41,204 nt of DNA from Actinomycetota bacterium (lineage in GTDB: Bacteria; Actinomycetota; Thermoleophilia; RBG-16-64-13): positions 1-41,204 of the forward strand of contig JAAYCW010000135.1 of NCBI GenBank assembly GCA_012729575.1, written 5' to 3'. The notes beneath the pieces were generated by a model. It was not told where the DNA came from, ran no database searches, and was given only the letters and a program-made list of their open reading frames with translations. The first letter of the stretch is position 1, and each line of letters starts with the position of its first letter. Below, piece by piece: positions 33,383 to 41,204 of the stretch. The position numbers were made by a program, and so were the translations under genes.

Positions 33383-34357
33383 ATGCTCTACATCTGTCCC
33401 ACTCCCATAGGCAACCTGCAGGACGTCACTCTGCGTGTTCTCGAGGTGCTGGCGCATGTCGAACTGATCGCCTGCGAGGACACGCGCCGCACGCGGATTC
33501 TGCTGGAGCGTCACGGTATCACCGGCCGGTTGCTCAGCTTTCACGAGCACAATGAGGAACGGCGCATCGAGTCGTTGCTCGTGCTCCTGCGAGAGGGCAA
33601 AGAGGTGGCGCTGGTCAGCGACGCGGGGATGCCTGGTCTTTCCGACCCGGGCTTCACTCTGGTCCGGGCCTGCGCCGCCGCGGGCATTCCCGTGACCGTG
33701 CTGCCCGGCGCGTCGGCCATCTCCACCGCCTTGGTGCTTTCGGGTCTACCGACAGACCGTTTCGCCTTCGTTGGTTTCCTTGCCCGCGGAAGGCGCAAGT
33801 TGATCGAGCAGTTGGCGACCTTCGATGAGACTGGAGCCACCCTGGTGGCCTTTGAGTCGCCGCGGAGGCTCCGGGCCTCGCTGGCGGCGATCGGTGAGCG
33901 TTGGCCCGATAGAGAGCTGGCTATGTGTCGGGAACTGACCAAGCTGCACGAGGAGGTACTGCGGGGGACCGCCTCTGAGGTGCTGGACCGGTTGGGGGAC
34001 CCTGTGCGGGGGGAAATAGTGCTGGTTCTGGCAGCCAAACGGGCCGTTGATGCGGCCTCGCCGAAAGCCGGGATATCGGCCTCGCCGGACGAGGCGCTTT
34101 CGTGCACAGCTTTGTCTGTTTCGTCCGGTGCGACGACAGAACTCGAACAGCGCGTTCGAGCGGCCCTGGGCGAACTGGTTCGACTGGGAGTGGGTACCAA
34201 GAAGGCTGCCGGTGTGGTGGCCGCTCTGACCGGCTTGCCGGGCCGTCGAGCCTACGAGTTAGGCCTTGAGGTCAAGGCTGCGGCAGAATCCGAGGCCGGT
34301 AGCGAGACCAAACCTGGAATCGAGGCAGATTCGAAGCGGGGCGAAAGGAGGCCCTAG
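33383..34357 (+). CDS. rsmI: 16S rRNA (cytidine-1402-2'-O)-methyltransferase
   Basis: A 324-residue tetrapyrrole-methylase-fold enzyme that 2'-O-methylates C1402 of 16S rRNA in the decoding centre. LYICPTPIGNLQDVTLR, ACEDTRRTRILL, LVSDAGMPGLSDPG and VLPGASAISTALVLSGL are RsmI hallmarks. The C-terminal 55-60 residues (from about 220) contain a Ser/Ala-rich segment and a Lys-rich tail unlike the core. The ATG at 33383 (or GTG at 33380) has no Shine-Dalgarno sequence; a -10-like TATGGT ends 9 nt upstream but without a good -35. The TAG stop sits exactly at the centre of a 34-bp palindrome. Confidence 0.93.
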   Translation: MLYICPTPIGNLQDVTLRVLEVLAHVELIACEDTRRTRILLERHGITGRLLSFHEHNEERRIESLLVLLREGKEVALVSDAGMPGLSDPGFTLVRACAAAGIPVTVLPGASAISTALVLSGLPTDRFAFVGFLARGRRKLIEQLATFDETGATLVAFESPRRLRASLAAIGERWPDRELAMCRELTKLHEEVLRGTASEVLDRLGDPVRGEIVLVLAAKRAVDAASPKAGISASPDEALSCTALSVSSGATTELEQRVRAALGELVRLGVGTKKAAGVVAALTGLPGRRAYELGLEVKAAAESEAGSETKPGIEADSKRGERRP

Positions 34358-34372
34358 GGCCTCCTTTCGCCC
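34339..34372. terminator. 34-bp perfect palindrome at the rsmI stop, bidirectional terminator candidate
   Basis: Arms of 16 bp (34339-34354 and 34357-34372) flank TA, and the sequence is exactly self-complementary. It covers the last codons of rsmI with the TAG at the centre. The S-layer gene ends at 34432 from the opposite side, so a terminator serving both strands makes sense. A U-run is missing on either side. Confidence 0.6.
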
Positions 34373-34431
34373 GATGTGTCTCAGTTGTCGCCAAACGCTC
34401 TGTGAATGCGGGTGCGCCATGCCAACCCGAG

Positions 34432-36144
34432 CTACAGCCCCAATAGTCCGATCAGGTTGAAAAGGAGCTGGCTGCATTCACCTCGGGTAGATCCGGCGAA
34501 GAAGTCATAGGTCGGTCCCACATCTGAGAGGCCGTCAAGCAGTCCTCCGTACTGCGCCTCGCGGGCGTTCAGGTAGTGTTCTTCAGGGTAGAATTGCCCG
34601 GGCGTGAAGTTGGGGGTGAACGCAGCGGGTGGGTTGGAGAGCCCAGATGATCGAGTGATCATCGTGATCAACTGTTGGTGCGAGATCGTCGTCCAGGGGT
34701 CGAAGGACGTGGCCGTTTTGCCCTTCGTGATCTCAGCGTCCGCGCATACCGCCACGTACTTGGACGGATAGAGAGGATCGGCCCCTATTTGGGGAGAGAC
34801 ATCGGTAAACGGGCAGACCTCCGCGCCGGTTACGAGAAGGTCCAGCGTGAGGACGATCATCTTGGCAAATTGTTGACGGCTGATCAGGTCATTGGGACCG
34901 AAGAGACCGCCCCCTTTGCCGATGACGACTCCCCGGTCGGCGAGTTCGATGATGGCTTCGGCATGCGGTGTCACTCCAGGAGTGACGTCGGTGAACGGGC
35001 TCTCACTTCCGCCGCCTCCGCCGGCCGCGGTGCTGAAGCTCCAGACCACGGGAGCGCCGGTTAGGCTGCGGCCTCCCGAGCTCTCAACAGCGGTGGAGAG
35101 GGTCACCAAGTAGGTCGTCTCCTCCTCGAGATCGGCCACTGGGTCAAGTGTGGCCGTACGGGTGGTCGCATCGTAGGCAACAAGGGCCGGTAGCGGAGTG
35201 CCGCCGGTCTCGTGCAGGTAGAAAGTGGCCGCAGTCAGGGTCGAGGGATCCATGTTCATGTCGAAGACGGCCGCCACCACTTGGTCAACGGGGACATCGG
35301 TAGCCCCCTGGGCCGGGATCCTGGTGGCCACCTGGGGTGCGTCAGCCGCGGTGCAGAAGCTCCAGACAACCGTGGATTTCAGGTGCAACCCGTTCTCAGC
35401 TGTCACCGCTGTCGTGAGCGTGACCACGTACATCGCACCTTCCTCCAGATTGACCAGAGGGTTGATCATGGCCGTACGCTTGTCAACACTCTTGAGCATG
35501 GTGACCGGTACCACATCGCCGCCGGCCTCCTGGAGGTAGAAGGAGCCGGAACCGACGGTGGACCAGTCCATCGTCTTGTCAAAAGTGACGGAGACGGTCT
35601 CGTCCACCGGAACGTCGGCGGCAGCCGGTACCGGTGTTCTTGTCAGGATCTCGGGAGGGGTGATGGTTTTGAATGACCAAGTCTGATCGTTGAACAAAGG
35701 CAGACCGTCGGTACTCTCGATGCCGTCTGTCAAGGTGACCTCGTAGACGGTATCGGCCAGCAGATTGTCAAGTGGGTTGAGTACGGCGATGTCCGTGGCA
35801 CTGCTGTAGCTCCGACCGGCCGCGAGATACGTCGTGGCCCCCGCCTTCTTGATCTTGAAAGTGGAAGCATTAAGAGTCGATTCATCCAGGTTGAGGCTGA
35901 ACTTGACCGTCACGTTTCTGTTGAGGGCGACTTCTGTCTCGTCGGCAGTTGGAGACAGGTCCGAGGCAAGAAGGATCGGTTGGATCGTCCACGTGGGAAA
36001 CGTGGGGTTGAAGGTGACGCTGGGTAGGGCCGCCGAAGCTTCGTCGTTGCTGCTCTGATACGCTCCTCCAAGCACCAGAGCGAAGGCCAGAAGCAAGAGC
36101 AGTAGGACGAGTGGGGTCTTGCGGTCGAGACGGTGCTTTCTCAT
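34432..36144 (-). CDS. S-layer-homology surface protein with bacterial Ig-like repeats
   Basis: A 570-residue secreted protein. Residues 1-about 30 are a signal peptide (basic start, hydrophobic run LVLLLLLLAFALVLGG). Three repeats follow with the Big_5/SbsA Ig-like pattern (for example VPVDETVSVTFDKTM and TYLVTLSTAVESSGG), spanning about 55-375. A Gly-rich linker (GGGGGSESPFTDV) leads to three SLH units; the first (FTDVTPGVTPHAEAIIELAD) and second (FTDVSPQIGADPLY) are clear, the third is degenerate. SLH units bind the cell-wall polymer, so this is a wall-anchored, probably S-layer-associated protein. The ATG at 36144 has GGGAGGGAC upstream; the frame extends further but lacks a signal before that. 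It converges with rsmI. Neighbouring genes do not explain its role. Confidence 0.87.
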   Translation of the reverse strand: MRKHRLDRKTPLVLLLLLLAFALVLGGAYQSSNDEASAALPSVTFNPTFPTWTIQPILLASDLSPTADETEVALNRNVTVKFSLNLDESTLNASTFKIKKAGATTYLAAGRSYSSATDIAVLNPLDNLLADTVYEVTLTDGIESTDGLPLFNDQTWSFKTITPPEILTRTPVPAAADVPVDETVSVTFDKTMDWSTVGSGSFYLQEAGGDVVPVTMLKSVDKRTAMINPLVNLEEGAMYVVTLTTAVTAENGLHLKSTVVWSFCTAADAPQVATRIPAQGATDVPVDQVVAAVFDMNMDPSTLTAATFYLHETGGTPLPALVAYDATTRTATLDPVADLEEETTYLVTLSTAVESSGGRSLTGAPVVWSFSTAAGGGGGSESPFTDVTPGVTPHAEAIIELADRGVVIGKGGGLFGPNDLISRQQFAKMIVLTLDLLVTGAEVCPFTDVSPQIGADPLYPSKYVAVCADAEITKGKTATSFDPWTTISHQQLITMITRSSGLSNPPAAFTPNFTPGQFYPEEHYLNAREAQYGGLLDGLSDVGPTYDFFAGSTRGECSQLLFNLIGLLGL

Positions 36145-36398
36145 GGTGTCCCTCCCTTGGCGCGCAGTTTGCCCGGGCCTGGGCGAGGGTGCGATTCCAA
36201 ATTGTTGCCTCATCCACTCGCGCTCAGGCGATGGACGCTTTCCCACCCATCAGTATCGGCAGAACGTGAGGGTGAGTCAATCGGAACTTCAACCCGCTGC
36301 GATCGCATGGGTTGCCGAGCGGGCGGTCTGCTCCCATCCCGTGTGTTCACGGCCTTTCTGCGGTCGTCCTGTCTGGGCCGTATGGCCGCTCCGGCGCT

Positions 36399-37925
36399 CT
36401 AGTCTCCCCTGGACAACCAGTTCCGCAGCGCGTCTTCCAGCGACTCCCGGTCTCCCGCCACTTGCTCCTTGAAGCGTACCGGCCGGGAGAGCATCTCCCG
36501 GACCACGGGGGGTGCCGGATTGCCCGGAGCGAGTTGTTCCACTTTCTCCAGCAGTTCGAAGTCGTCACCCTCCAGTGGTTGATCAGCCGGGAGTCCGCTA
36601 AGACCGCGCAGCACATCGGCAGGGAACTTAGACCAGTGCGCCGGGGATACCACCAGCATGGGGAGATCGCCGGAGTGTCTGTCCGCCGTCTCCCACGCGA
36701 CCGCGGTGTGCGGGTCTATCAGGTACCCGAGATCCCGGTGAACACGTCCGATGGTTTGGAGACAGGTCTCGTTGTCCACCCAATCGCCGATGAGGTCCTC
36801 GCGCAGGCGGGCGAACATGTCGGTCTCAAGTCGGAAGCGCCCCCGAAGCCGGAGATCGTCCATCCACTGCTGCACGAGCAGGCCGTCGTGTGCGGTCTCG
36901 TACAAGAGGCGTTCGAGGTTGGATGAGATAAGGATGTCCATCGATGGAGAAGCCGTCTTGACCAGCCGACGTCCTGCGATCTCATAGACACCGCTCTCCA
37001 AGAAGTCGGCGAGCACGTTATTTGCGTTGGCCGCGCACAGCAGACGGGCGATCGGGGTGCCCATCCGCTTGGCATAGTGGGCGGCGAGGATGTTGCCGAA
37101 GTTGCCGGTGGGGACACACACGTCGATCGGGTCTCCGAGTGCGCGCACCCCTCGGGCGACCAGATCGGCGTAGGCACTGATGTAGTAGACGATCTGGGGT
37201 ACCAGCCGGCCCCAGTTGATGGAGTTGGCCGAGGACAGTTCGAGTCCGTACTCGGCCAGGAGTTCGGCTGCGAAACTCTCATGCGCGAATACGGCCTTGA
37301 CCGTCGACTGGCAGGCGTCGAAGTCTCCCTTGACGGCGAAGACGTTCAGGTTGTCACCCGGTTGAGTGATCATCTGTCGTTGCTGTATGGGTGAGACTCC
37401 GCCGGCCGGATAACAGACCGCGATCTTGATATGCAGCCGGTTGGCGAAGCCGGTGAGCGCTGCAACCCCGGTATCACCGGAGGTGGCCACCAGCACCAGG
37501 AAATCTGCCTCTCTGTGCCCGCGGGAACGCGTCATCTCCAAAGCTTCCGAGAAGAAGAGAGGCATGCATTGGAGGGCCATGTCCTTGAAGGCCAACGTGG
37601 GTCCGTGCCATAACTCCAAGGCGAAGCGGTTCGTGCCCACGGCCCGCACGGGCGCGACCTCCGGATGATCGAAGTTTTCTCCGTAGGCCTGTCGAGTGAT
37701 CGCCTCGATCCGCTCGTAGGGCATATCGAATTCGAAACGCCGGAACACGTCTGCCGCACGCTCCCGGTAGGGCAGACCGGCCAGCGCCTCGATCTCGGTG
37801 AGGGTCAACGTCGGTAGCCGCTCCGGCACGAAGAGTCCCCCTCCCGGTGCGATGCCCTGGAGTAGGGCCTCCGAAAAGGGCACAGGATCATCAAGAAACG
37901 ACCTGGTGTCCAAGTATCCGATCAA
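36399..37925 (-). CDS. thrC: Threonine synthase
   Basis: A 508-residue PLP-dependent beta/gamma-elimination enzyme making threonine from O-phosphohomoserine. The N-terminal block YLDTRSFLDDPVPFSEALLQG and GGGLFVPERLP are typical of the E. coli/yeast-like long form, and the PLP-lysine segment is GPTLAFKDMALQ. ATSGDTGVAALTGF and PTGNFGNI are the cofactor-phosphate and catalytic regions. The start is TTG at 37925; no better conserved start exists. It is divergent from metG. Threonine made here is the substrate of ltaE in the same window, though the two are not adjacent. Confidence 0.93.
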   Translation of the reverse strand: MIGYLDTRSFLDDPVPFSEALLQGIAPGGGLFVPERLPTLTLTEIEALAGLPYRERAADVFRRFEFDMPYERIEAITRQAYGENFDHPEVAPVRAVGTNRFALELWHGPTLAFKDMALQCMPLFFSEALEMTRSRGHREADFLVLVATSGDTGVAALTGFANRLHIKIAVCYPAGGVSPIQQRQMITQPGDNLNVFAVKGDFDACQSTVKAVFAHESFAAELLAEYGLELSSANSINWGRLVPQIVYYISAYADLVARGVRALGDPIDVCVPTGNFGNILAAHYAKRMGTPIARLLCAANANNVLADFLESGVYEIAGRRLVKTASPSMDILISSNLERLLYETAHDGLLVQQWMDDLRLRGRFRLETDMFARLREDLIGDWVDNETCLQTIGRVHRDLGYLIDPHTAVAWETADRHSGDLPMLVVSPAHWSKFPADVLRGLSGLPADQPLEGDDFELLEKVEQLAPGNPAPPVVREMLSRPVRFKEQVAGDRESLEDALRNWLSRGD

Positions 37926-37965
37926 ATCCGCCCGCCGCCTGTCTCGTGGGTTTCCGTCTTCGGAC

Positions 37966-37994
37966 AGACTAGAGCCTCACGGGCTCGGTGGCAA
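37966..37994 (-). promoter_or_regulatory. Candidate thrC promoter
   Basis: On the minus strand TTGCCA (37994-37989), a 17-bp spacer and TAGTCT (37971-37966) resemble a vegetative promoter. Transcription would start near 37959, about 34 nt before the TTG codon. Only the pattern is seen. Confidence 0.4.
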
Positions 37995-38076
37995 CAGTGC
38001 CGGTCCCCCGATGGGTCCCTGGGTAGGTCGCTCGACGGTCCAGGCGATCCGTCGTGTCAGGCCTCGAACAGGTGGC

Positions 38077-38104
38077 TTGGGCGTTGTGGGCCATCTGTTA
38101 GAAT
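38077..38104 (+). promoter_or_regulatory. Candidate leaderless promoter of metG
   Basis: TTGGGC (38077-38082), a 16-bp spacer and TAGAAT (38099-38104) precede the metG ATG at 38114 by 9 nt, and there is no Shine-Dalgarno sequence. Transcription and translation would begin almost together. Confidence 0.55.
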
Positions 38105-38113
38105 AGCGCGGCT

Positions 38114-39871
38114 ATGGGCCGTTTCTACATCACCACACCCATCTACTACGTGAACGACGTGCCGCACATCGGTCATGCCTACACCACGACGGCTGCCGAT
38201 GTGGCTGCCCGTTACCATCGGCAGCTGGGCGACGACGTGTTCTTCCTCACGGGTACCGATGAGCACGGCACCAAGGTGGAACAGGCCGCGGTCGCTCGGG
38301 GCCTCACTCCCAAAGAGCACGCCGACGAGATGGTGGTTAAGTTCAAAGAAGTGGCCCGCAAGGTGGGCGCCAGCAACGACTTCTTCATCCGGACCACGGA
38401 CCCGGAGCATGAGAAGTACGTGCAAGAGTTTGTCCAGCGCTGTTACGACGCCGGCGATATCTACAAGAGCTCGTATTCCGGTCTGTACTGCCCGGCGTGC
38501 GAGGCCTACTACACCGACGAGAACCTGGTCGACGGCCTGTGCCCCGACCACGGTACCCCGCCGGTCCGCATGGAGGAGGAGAACTACTTCTTCCGGCTCT
38601 CGGCGTTCCAGGAACGGCTTTCCGACCTGTATCGGGGTAACCCCGAGTTCGTACGGCCCCGTCATCGGTACAACGAGGCGTTGTCGTTCATCGACCAGGG
38701 GCTCGACGACATCTCCATCTCACGGGCAACGCTCAAGTGGGGCATCAGTGTCCCTTGGGACCCATCCCAGGTGATCTATGTGTGGGTGGATGCCCTCATC
38801 AACTACCTGAGTGCTCTCACCTATGCTGCTGATGAAGATCTTATCCCGCGCTTCTGGCCCGCCAGCTACCACCTGATGGCGCAGGACATCCTCAAGTTCC
38901 ACGGCATCATCTGGCCGGCGCTGCTGATGTCGGCGGGGTATGAGTTGCCTGATCATCTCTTCATCCATGGCTATCTGAAGCTGGGTGGGGAGAAGATGTC
39001 GAAGACCCGGGGGAACGTGATGGACCCCTTCCCGCTCATCGAGCGGTACGGGGCCGATCCCTTCCGCTTCTACTGCCTGAGAGAGGTCAGCTTCGGTCAA
39101 GACGGGATGGTGAGCGAGGAGGGCTTCAAGGCCCGCTACAACAGCGAGTTGGCCAACGAACTCGGCAATCTACTGTCGCGGACCGCCTCCATGATCGGCA
39201 AGTACCGAGGCGGCGCCGTGCCGGCGCCGCCCCCCGGCTACGCCGACCCTCCTGAGTGCGATCACGCTCACCCCGGCTCGCCGTTGGCGGTCGAAGCGAC
39301 CGATGTGTGCGCTGCGGTAAGGACGCAGCTCGAAGAGATGGACCTGAGCGCCGCTCTCGAGACCATCTGGGTCTTCGTCCGGCGACTCAACCGCTATGTC
39401 GAAGAGCGGGCTCCCTGGAAGCTGGCCAAGGCGGCGGAGGCGGAAACCGCTGCGGCCGCTGCGGCCGCTGAGTTTGCCCAGCCCGGCGGCTCGGCCGGCG
39501 GCCGCCGGCTCGGGGAAAGTTGTTCGCTCGCCATGACCGCGCGGCCGAGCATGAAGGCTTGGTCCATGGATAAGGCGGTGAAGGCCGCGAAGGCTGCATC
39601 GGAGGCGGCGGGCATCGAGGAGGGTGGGTCGGCCAACGCCGCTCTTGACGCCACCCTGTGGGATCTCGCGGAAGGCCTGCGTCTGCTGTCGGTCCTACTT
39701 TATCCCTTCATGCCTCAGACGTCCGCTCTCATCAGGGAGAGGTTGGGTCTCGGTGCACCTGCGGCTGTGGATAGCGGCCTTCCGTCCTGGGACGAGGCGG
39801 TCTGGGGTCTGATGCCCTGCGGTCTATCGGTGGGTGGGGGTGCGCCTCTCTTCCCCCGTATCGAAGAATGA
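38114..39871 (+). CDS. metG: Methionyl-tRNA synthetase with Ala-rich insertion
   Basis: A 585-residue class I synthetase charging tRNA-Met. ITTPIYYVNDVPHIGHAY contains the HIGH motif, and GGEKMSKTRGN contains KMSKS as KMSKT. The connective-peptide domain has the knuckle YCPACEAYY. VWVDALINYLSAL and PASYHLMAQDILKFHGI follow. In the anticodon-binding domain, between APWKLAK (residue 439) and ALDATLWDLAEGL (about 510), about 65-70 residues rich in Ala, Gly and Lys replace the usual short connector. There is no C-terminal tRNA-binding (EMAP) domain, as in many shorter MetRS. It is probably cotranscribed with tatD and rsmA. Confidence 0.95.
   Translation: MGRFYITTPIYYVNDVPHIGHAYTTTAADVAARYHRQLGDDVFFLTGTDEHGTKVEQAAVARGLTPKEHADEMVVKFKEVARKVGASNDFFIRTTDPEHEKYVQEFVQRCYDAGDIYKSSYSGLYCPACEAYYTDENLVDGLCPDHGTPPVRMEEENYFFRLSAFQERLSDLYRGNPEFVRPRHRYNEALSFIDQGLDDISISRATLKWGISVPWDPSQVIYVWVDALINYLSALTYAADEDLIPRFWPASYHLMAQDILKFHGIIWPALLMSAGYELPDHLFIHGYLKLGGEKMSKTRGNVMDPFPLIERYGADPFRFYCLREVSFGQDGMVSEEGFKARYNSELANELGNLLSRTASMIGKYRGGAVPAPPPGYADPPECDHAHPGSPLAVEATDVCAAVRTQLEEMDLSAALETIWVFVRRLNRYVEERAPWKLAKAAEAETAAAAAAAEFAQPGGSAGGRRLGESCSLAMTARPSMKAWSMDKAVKAAKAASEAAGIEEGGSANAALDATLWDLAEGLRLLSVLLYPFMPQTSALIRERLGLGAPAAVDSGLPSWDEAVWGLMPCGLSVGGGAPLFPRIEE
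39494..39509. repeat. 16-bp perfect palindrome inside the metG insertion
   Basis: GCCGGCGGCCGCCGGC reads the same on both strands and lies within the Ala/Gly-rich insertion of the synthetase. It is similar in kind, though not in sequence, to the double palindrome in the fused aldolase gene. Confidence 0.6.
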
Positions 39872-39890
39872 GGCAGCGCGGACGTAGCCG

Positions 39891-40652
39891 GTGTTGATCG
39901 ACTCCCACACCCATCTTGATCATTGCCACGAGGATCCCGCCGAACTGGTCGCCGATGCTCAGGAAGCAGGGGTGGACATCATCATCCAGTCGGGCATCGA
40001 TCTTCAGCGCTCGCGCCACTCAGTGGAGCTGGCGGAGCGGTTCCCCCAAGTGTTTGCGACGGTGGGCTTTCACCCGCACGAAGCGGGTAATCTCGACGAG
40101 GCGGCTCTTGAAGAACTCGAGGCGATGACGTCGAACCCACGTGTGGTGGGAGTGGGAGAGACCGGCTTCGACTTCTATCACGACAACTGGCCCCACGGGA
40201 CTCAGGGTGAAGTGTTCGCCCAGCATCTCCAGCTGGCCCGCCGGTCCGGCCTGCCGGTGGTGATACACACGCGTGAAGCGGCCAAGGATACGATGGAGGC
40301 GTTGGAGAGACATGGCTCTGGGCTGACCGTGGTCCTGCACTGCTTCTCTCTGCCGAATCTGCTGGACGAGGTGGTGGAGCGCGGCTACTTCGTCAGCTTC
40401 GCCGGAAACGTGACCTACAAGAGCGCTACGGACCTGCAGGAAGCTGCTCGGTCGGTGCCGGCGGAACTCCTCCTATTCGAGACCGATGCACCCTGGTTGG
40501 CGCCTGTGCCCGTGAGGGGGCGCCCGAACCGCCCCAGTCTGGTGGCGAAAGTGTACGAGTTCGTCGCCGGTCTTCGCGGCGAGGCGGTAGAAGACCTGGC
40601 CGCGCAGGTGGAGTCGAACGTACGCCGGGCATTCCCACGAATCGGGGGATAG
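39891..40652 (+). CDS. tatD: TatD-family metal-dependent DNase/hydrolase
   Basis: A 253-residue TIM-barrel amidohydrolase-type metalloprotein. IDSHTHLDHCHED at the N-terminus gives the first metal-ligand His pair, VGVGETGFDFY the conserved Glu, VVIHTREA and VVLHCFS further His residues, and FETDAPWLAP the final Asp. TatD enzymes have 3'-to-5' DNase activity and are linked to DNA repair or quality control, but the exact in-cell role is unsettled. The GTG at 39891 is chosen for the conserved VLIDSHTHLD start; no strong Shine-Dalgarno sequence is seen. metG-tatD-rsmA is a common bacterial order. Confidence 0.93.
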   Translation: MLIDSHTHLDHCHEDPAELVADAQEAGVDIIIQSGIDLQRSRHSVELAERFPQVFATVGFHPHEAGNLDEAALEELEAMTSNPRVVGVGETGFDFYHDNWPHGTQGEVFAQHLQLARRSGLPVVIHTREAAKDTMEALERHGSGLTVVLHCFSLPNLLDEVVERGYFVSFAGNVTYKSATDLQEAARSVPAELLLFETDAPWLAPVPVRGRPNRPSLVAKVYEFVAGLRGEAVEDLAAQVESNVRRAFPRIGG

Positions 40653-40692
40653 ACCGGCGACGCCTGCCGGACACGCACCCCTTGAGCGTGAG

Positions 40693-41204
40693 ATGAGCAG
40701 GGAAGAGCCTTCAGACAGTCACGAGGTCAGCGGCGACCGTCGCAAGCCGGAGGGCGCTCTGCGGCAGGTCTCGCTCGCCCGGTTGGCCGAGTTCGGCGTC
40801 ATCCCCAAGCGGGATCTGGGTCAGAACTTCCTGATCGACGACAACATCCTGGGCGTTATTCTCGGCCAGCTCGAATGCCGGCCCGAGGATGTGGTCCTCG
40901 AGGTGGGAGCGGGTCTGGGCGTGCTCACCGCATCTCTCGCGGGTGCGGCAGGGCACGTGCATGCTTTTGAGATCGATAGGAGTCTGGAAGCGGCTCTTTG
41001 CGCGACGCTGGGGCCGGACCCGAAGGTCACTCTGCATTTCCAAGACGTGCTTAGGGCCGCGCTCGAGAACCTCGATCCGGTGCCTACGCTCTGCGCCAGC
41101 AACCTTCCGTACTCGGTGGCGGGCCCGTTCATGATCGAGTGCCTGCAGAGGGTCCCCACCATACGCCGCTATTGCGTGATGGTGCAGCGGGAGGTGGCAG
41201 AACG
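40693..41204 (+). CDS. rsmA: 16S rRNA dimethyladenosine transferase RsmA/KsgA, cut by window edge
   Basis: The ATG at 40693 opens a frame of 170 codons to the right edge. GVIPKRDLGQNFLIDDN is the N-terminal block of RsmA, LEVGAGLGVLTASLAG is the SAM-binding loop and SNLPYSVAGPFM is the catalytic NLPY motif. The enzyme dimethylates A1518 and A1519 of 16S rRNA late in small-subunit assembly. About 25 residues before the conserved block are acidic/basic and probably disordered. Roughly the last third of the gene should be outside the window. Confidence 0.93.
   Translation, partial: MSREEPSDSHEVSGDRRKPEGALRQVSLARLAEFGVIPKRDLGQNFLIDDNILGVILGQLECRPEDVVLEVGAGLGVLTASLAGAAGHVHAFEIDRSLEAALCATLGPDPKVTLHFQDVLRAALENLDPVPTLCASNLPYSVAGPFMIECLQRVPTIRRYCVMVQREVAE

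Noticed and set aside
36145-36398. Possible c-di-GMP riboswitch before the S-layer protein, because of a GGGCAAAC string
   Set aside because: The other conserved parts of the GEMM fold are missing and the string lies too close to the start codon.

Overview
The window looks like a chromosomal segment of a high-GC Gram-positive bacterium, probably a deep-branching or uncultured actinomycete-type (Actinomycetota) lineage. The evidence is the GC-rich coding sequence, the frequent GTG and TTG starts, a Gram-positive type LexA box, an RsbW/STAS switch pair, split glycine decarboxylase subunits (GcvPA/GcvPB), an FtsZ ending in DVPPFLR, and several starts with no Shine-Dalgarno (SD) sequence that sit 8-9 nt after a -10 element. 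The assignment to a lineage is inference; no rRNA gene is present to settle it. Most of the window is ordinary housekeeping and central metabolism, with one IS fragment at the left edge and no CRISPR array, prophage or tRNA gene that I can support.

Layout. 1-1243: IS1380-type transposase, cut by the window edge. 1.5-8.3 kb: two tandem glutamate dehydrogenases, then a large protein with two receiver-like domains and only the ATP-binding part of PEP synthase, then a coupled methyltransferase. 8.4-10.65 kb: an iron-sulfur-flavoprotein-like reductase, a small zinc-ribbon protein, a PspC protein and selD. selD is read through an in-frame UGA followed by a SECIS-like hairpin, so SelD is itself a selenoprotein and the organism should have Sec machinery elsewhere. 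10.65-14.46 kb (minus strand): anti-sigma kinase, STAS antagonist, gcvPB, gcvPA. 14.56-18.28 kb: a radical SAM protein, ParA and an FtsZ with a long N-terminal extension. 18.27-24.9 kb: GNAT acetyltransferase (minus), D-amino acid transaminase, endonuclease IV (minus), a queuosine-tRNA mannosyltransferase-like protein, glucose-6-phosphate isomerase and DNA polymerase IV under a LexA box. 24.9-25.7 kb (minus): a membrane-anchored zinc-ribbon/discoidin-like protein.

25.87-34.36 kb is a mostly tightly packed plus-strand run: an LsrF thiolase/aldolase, a pentose-5-phosphate-3-epimerase-like protein, a fused class II aldolase/short-chain dehydrogenase, threonine aldolase, a Nudix hydrolase, an HD-domain protein, a DUF2007-like protein, an ROK sugar kinase and RsmI. 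The first three enzymes suggest a sugar-phosphate or AI-2-like degradation module without the usual lsr transporter or kinase. A perfect 34-bp palindrome closes the run against the convergent S-layer-homology protein. Threonine synthase (minus) then lies divergent from metG-tatD-rsmA, a common housekeeping order; rsmA runs off the right edge.

The points most worth following up are the selenoprotein SelD, the receiver/PEP-synthase-like protein tied to the gdh pair, the LsrF-epimerase-aldolase/SDR module, the bacterial queuosine mannosyltransferase homologue, the extended FtsZ behind ParA, the leaderless-start pattern, and GC-rich palindromes at stop codons and inside coding insertions.
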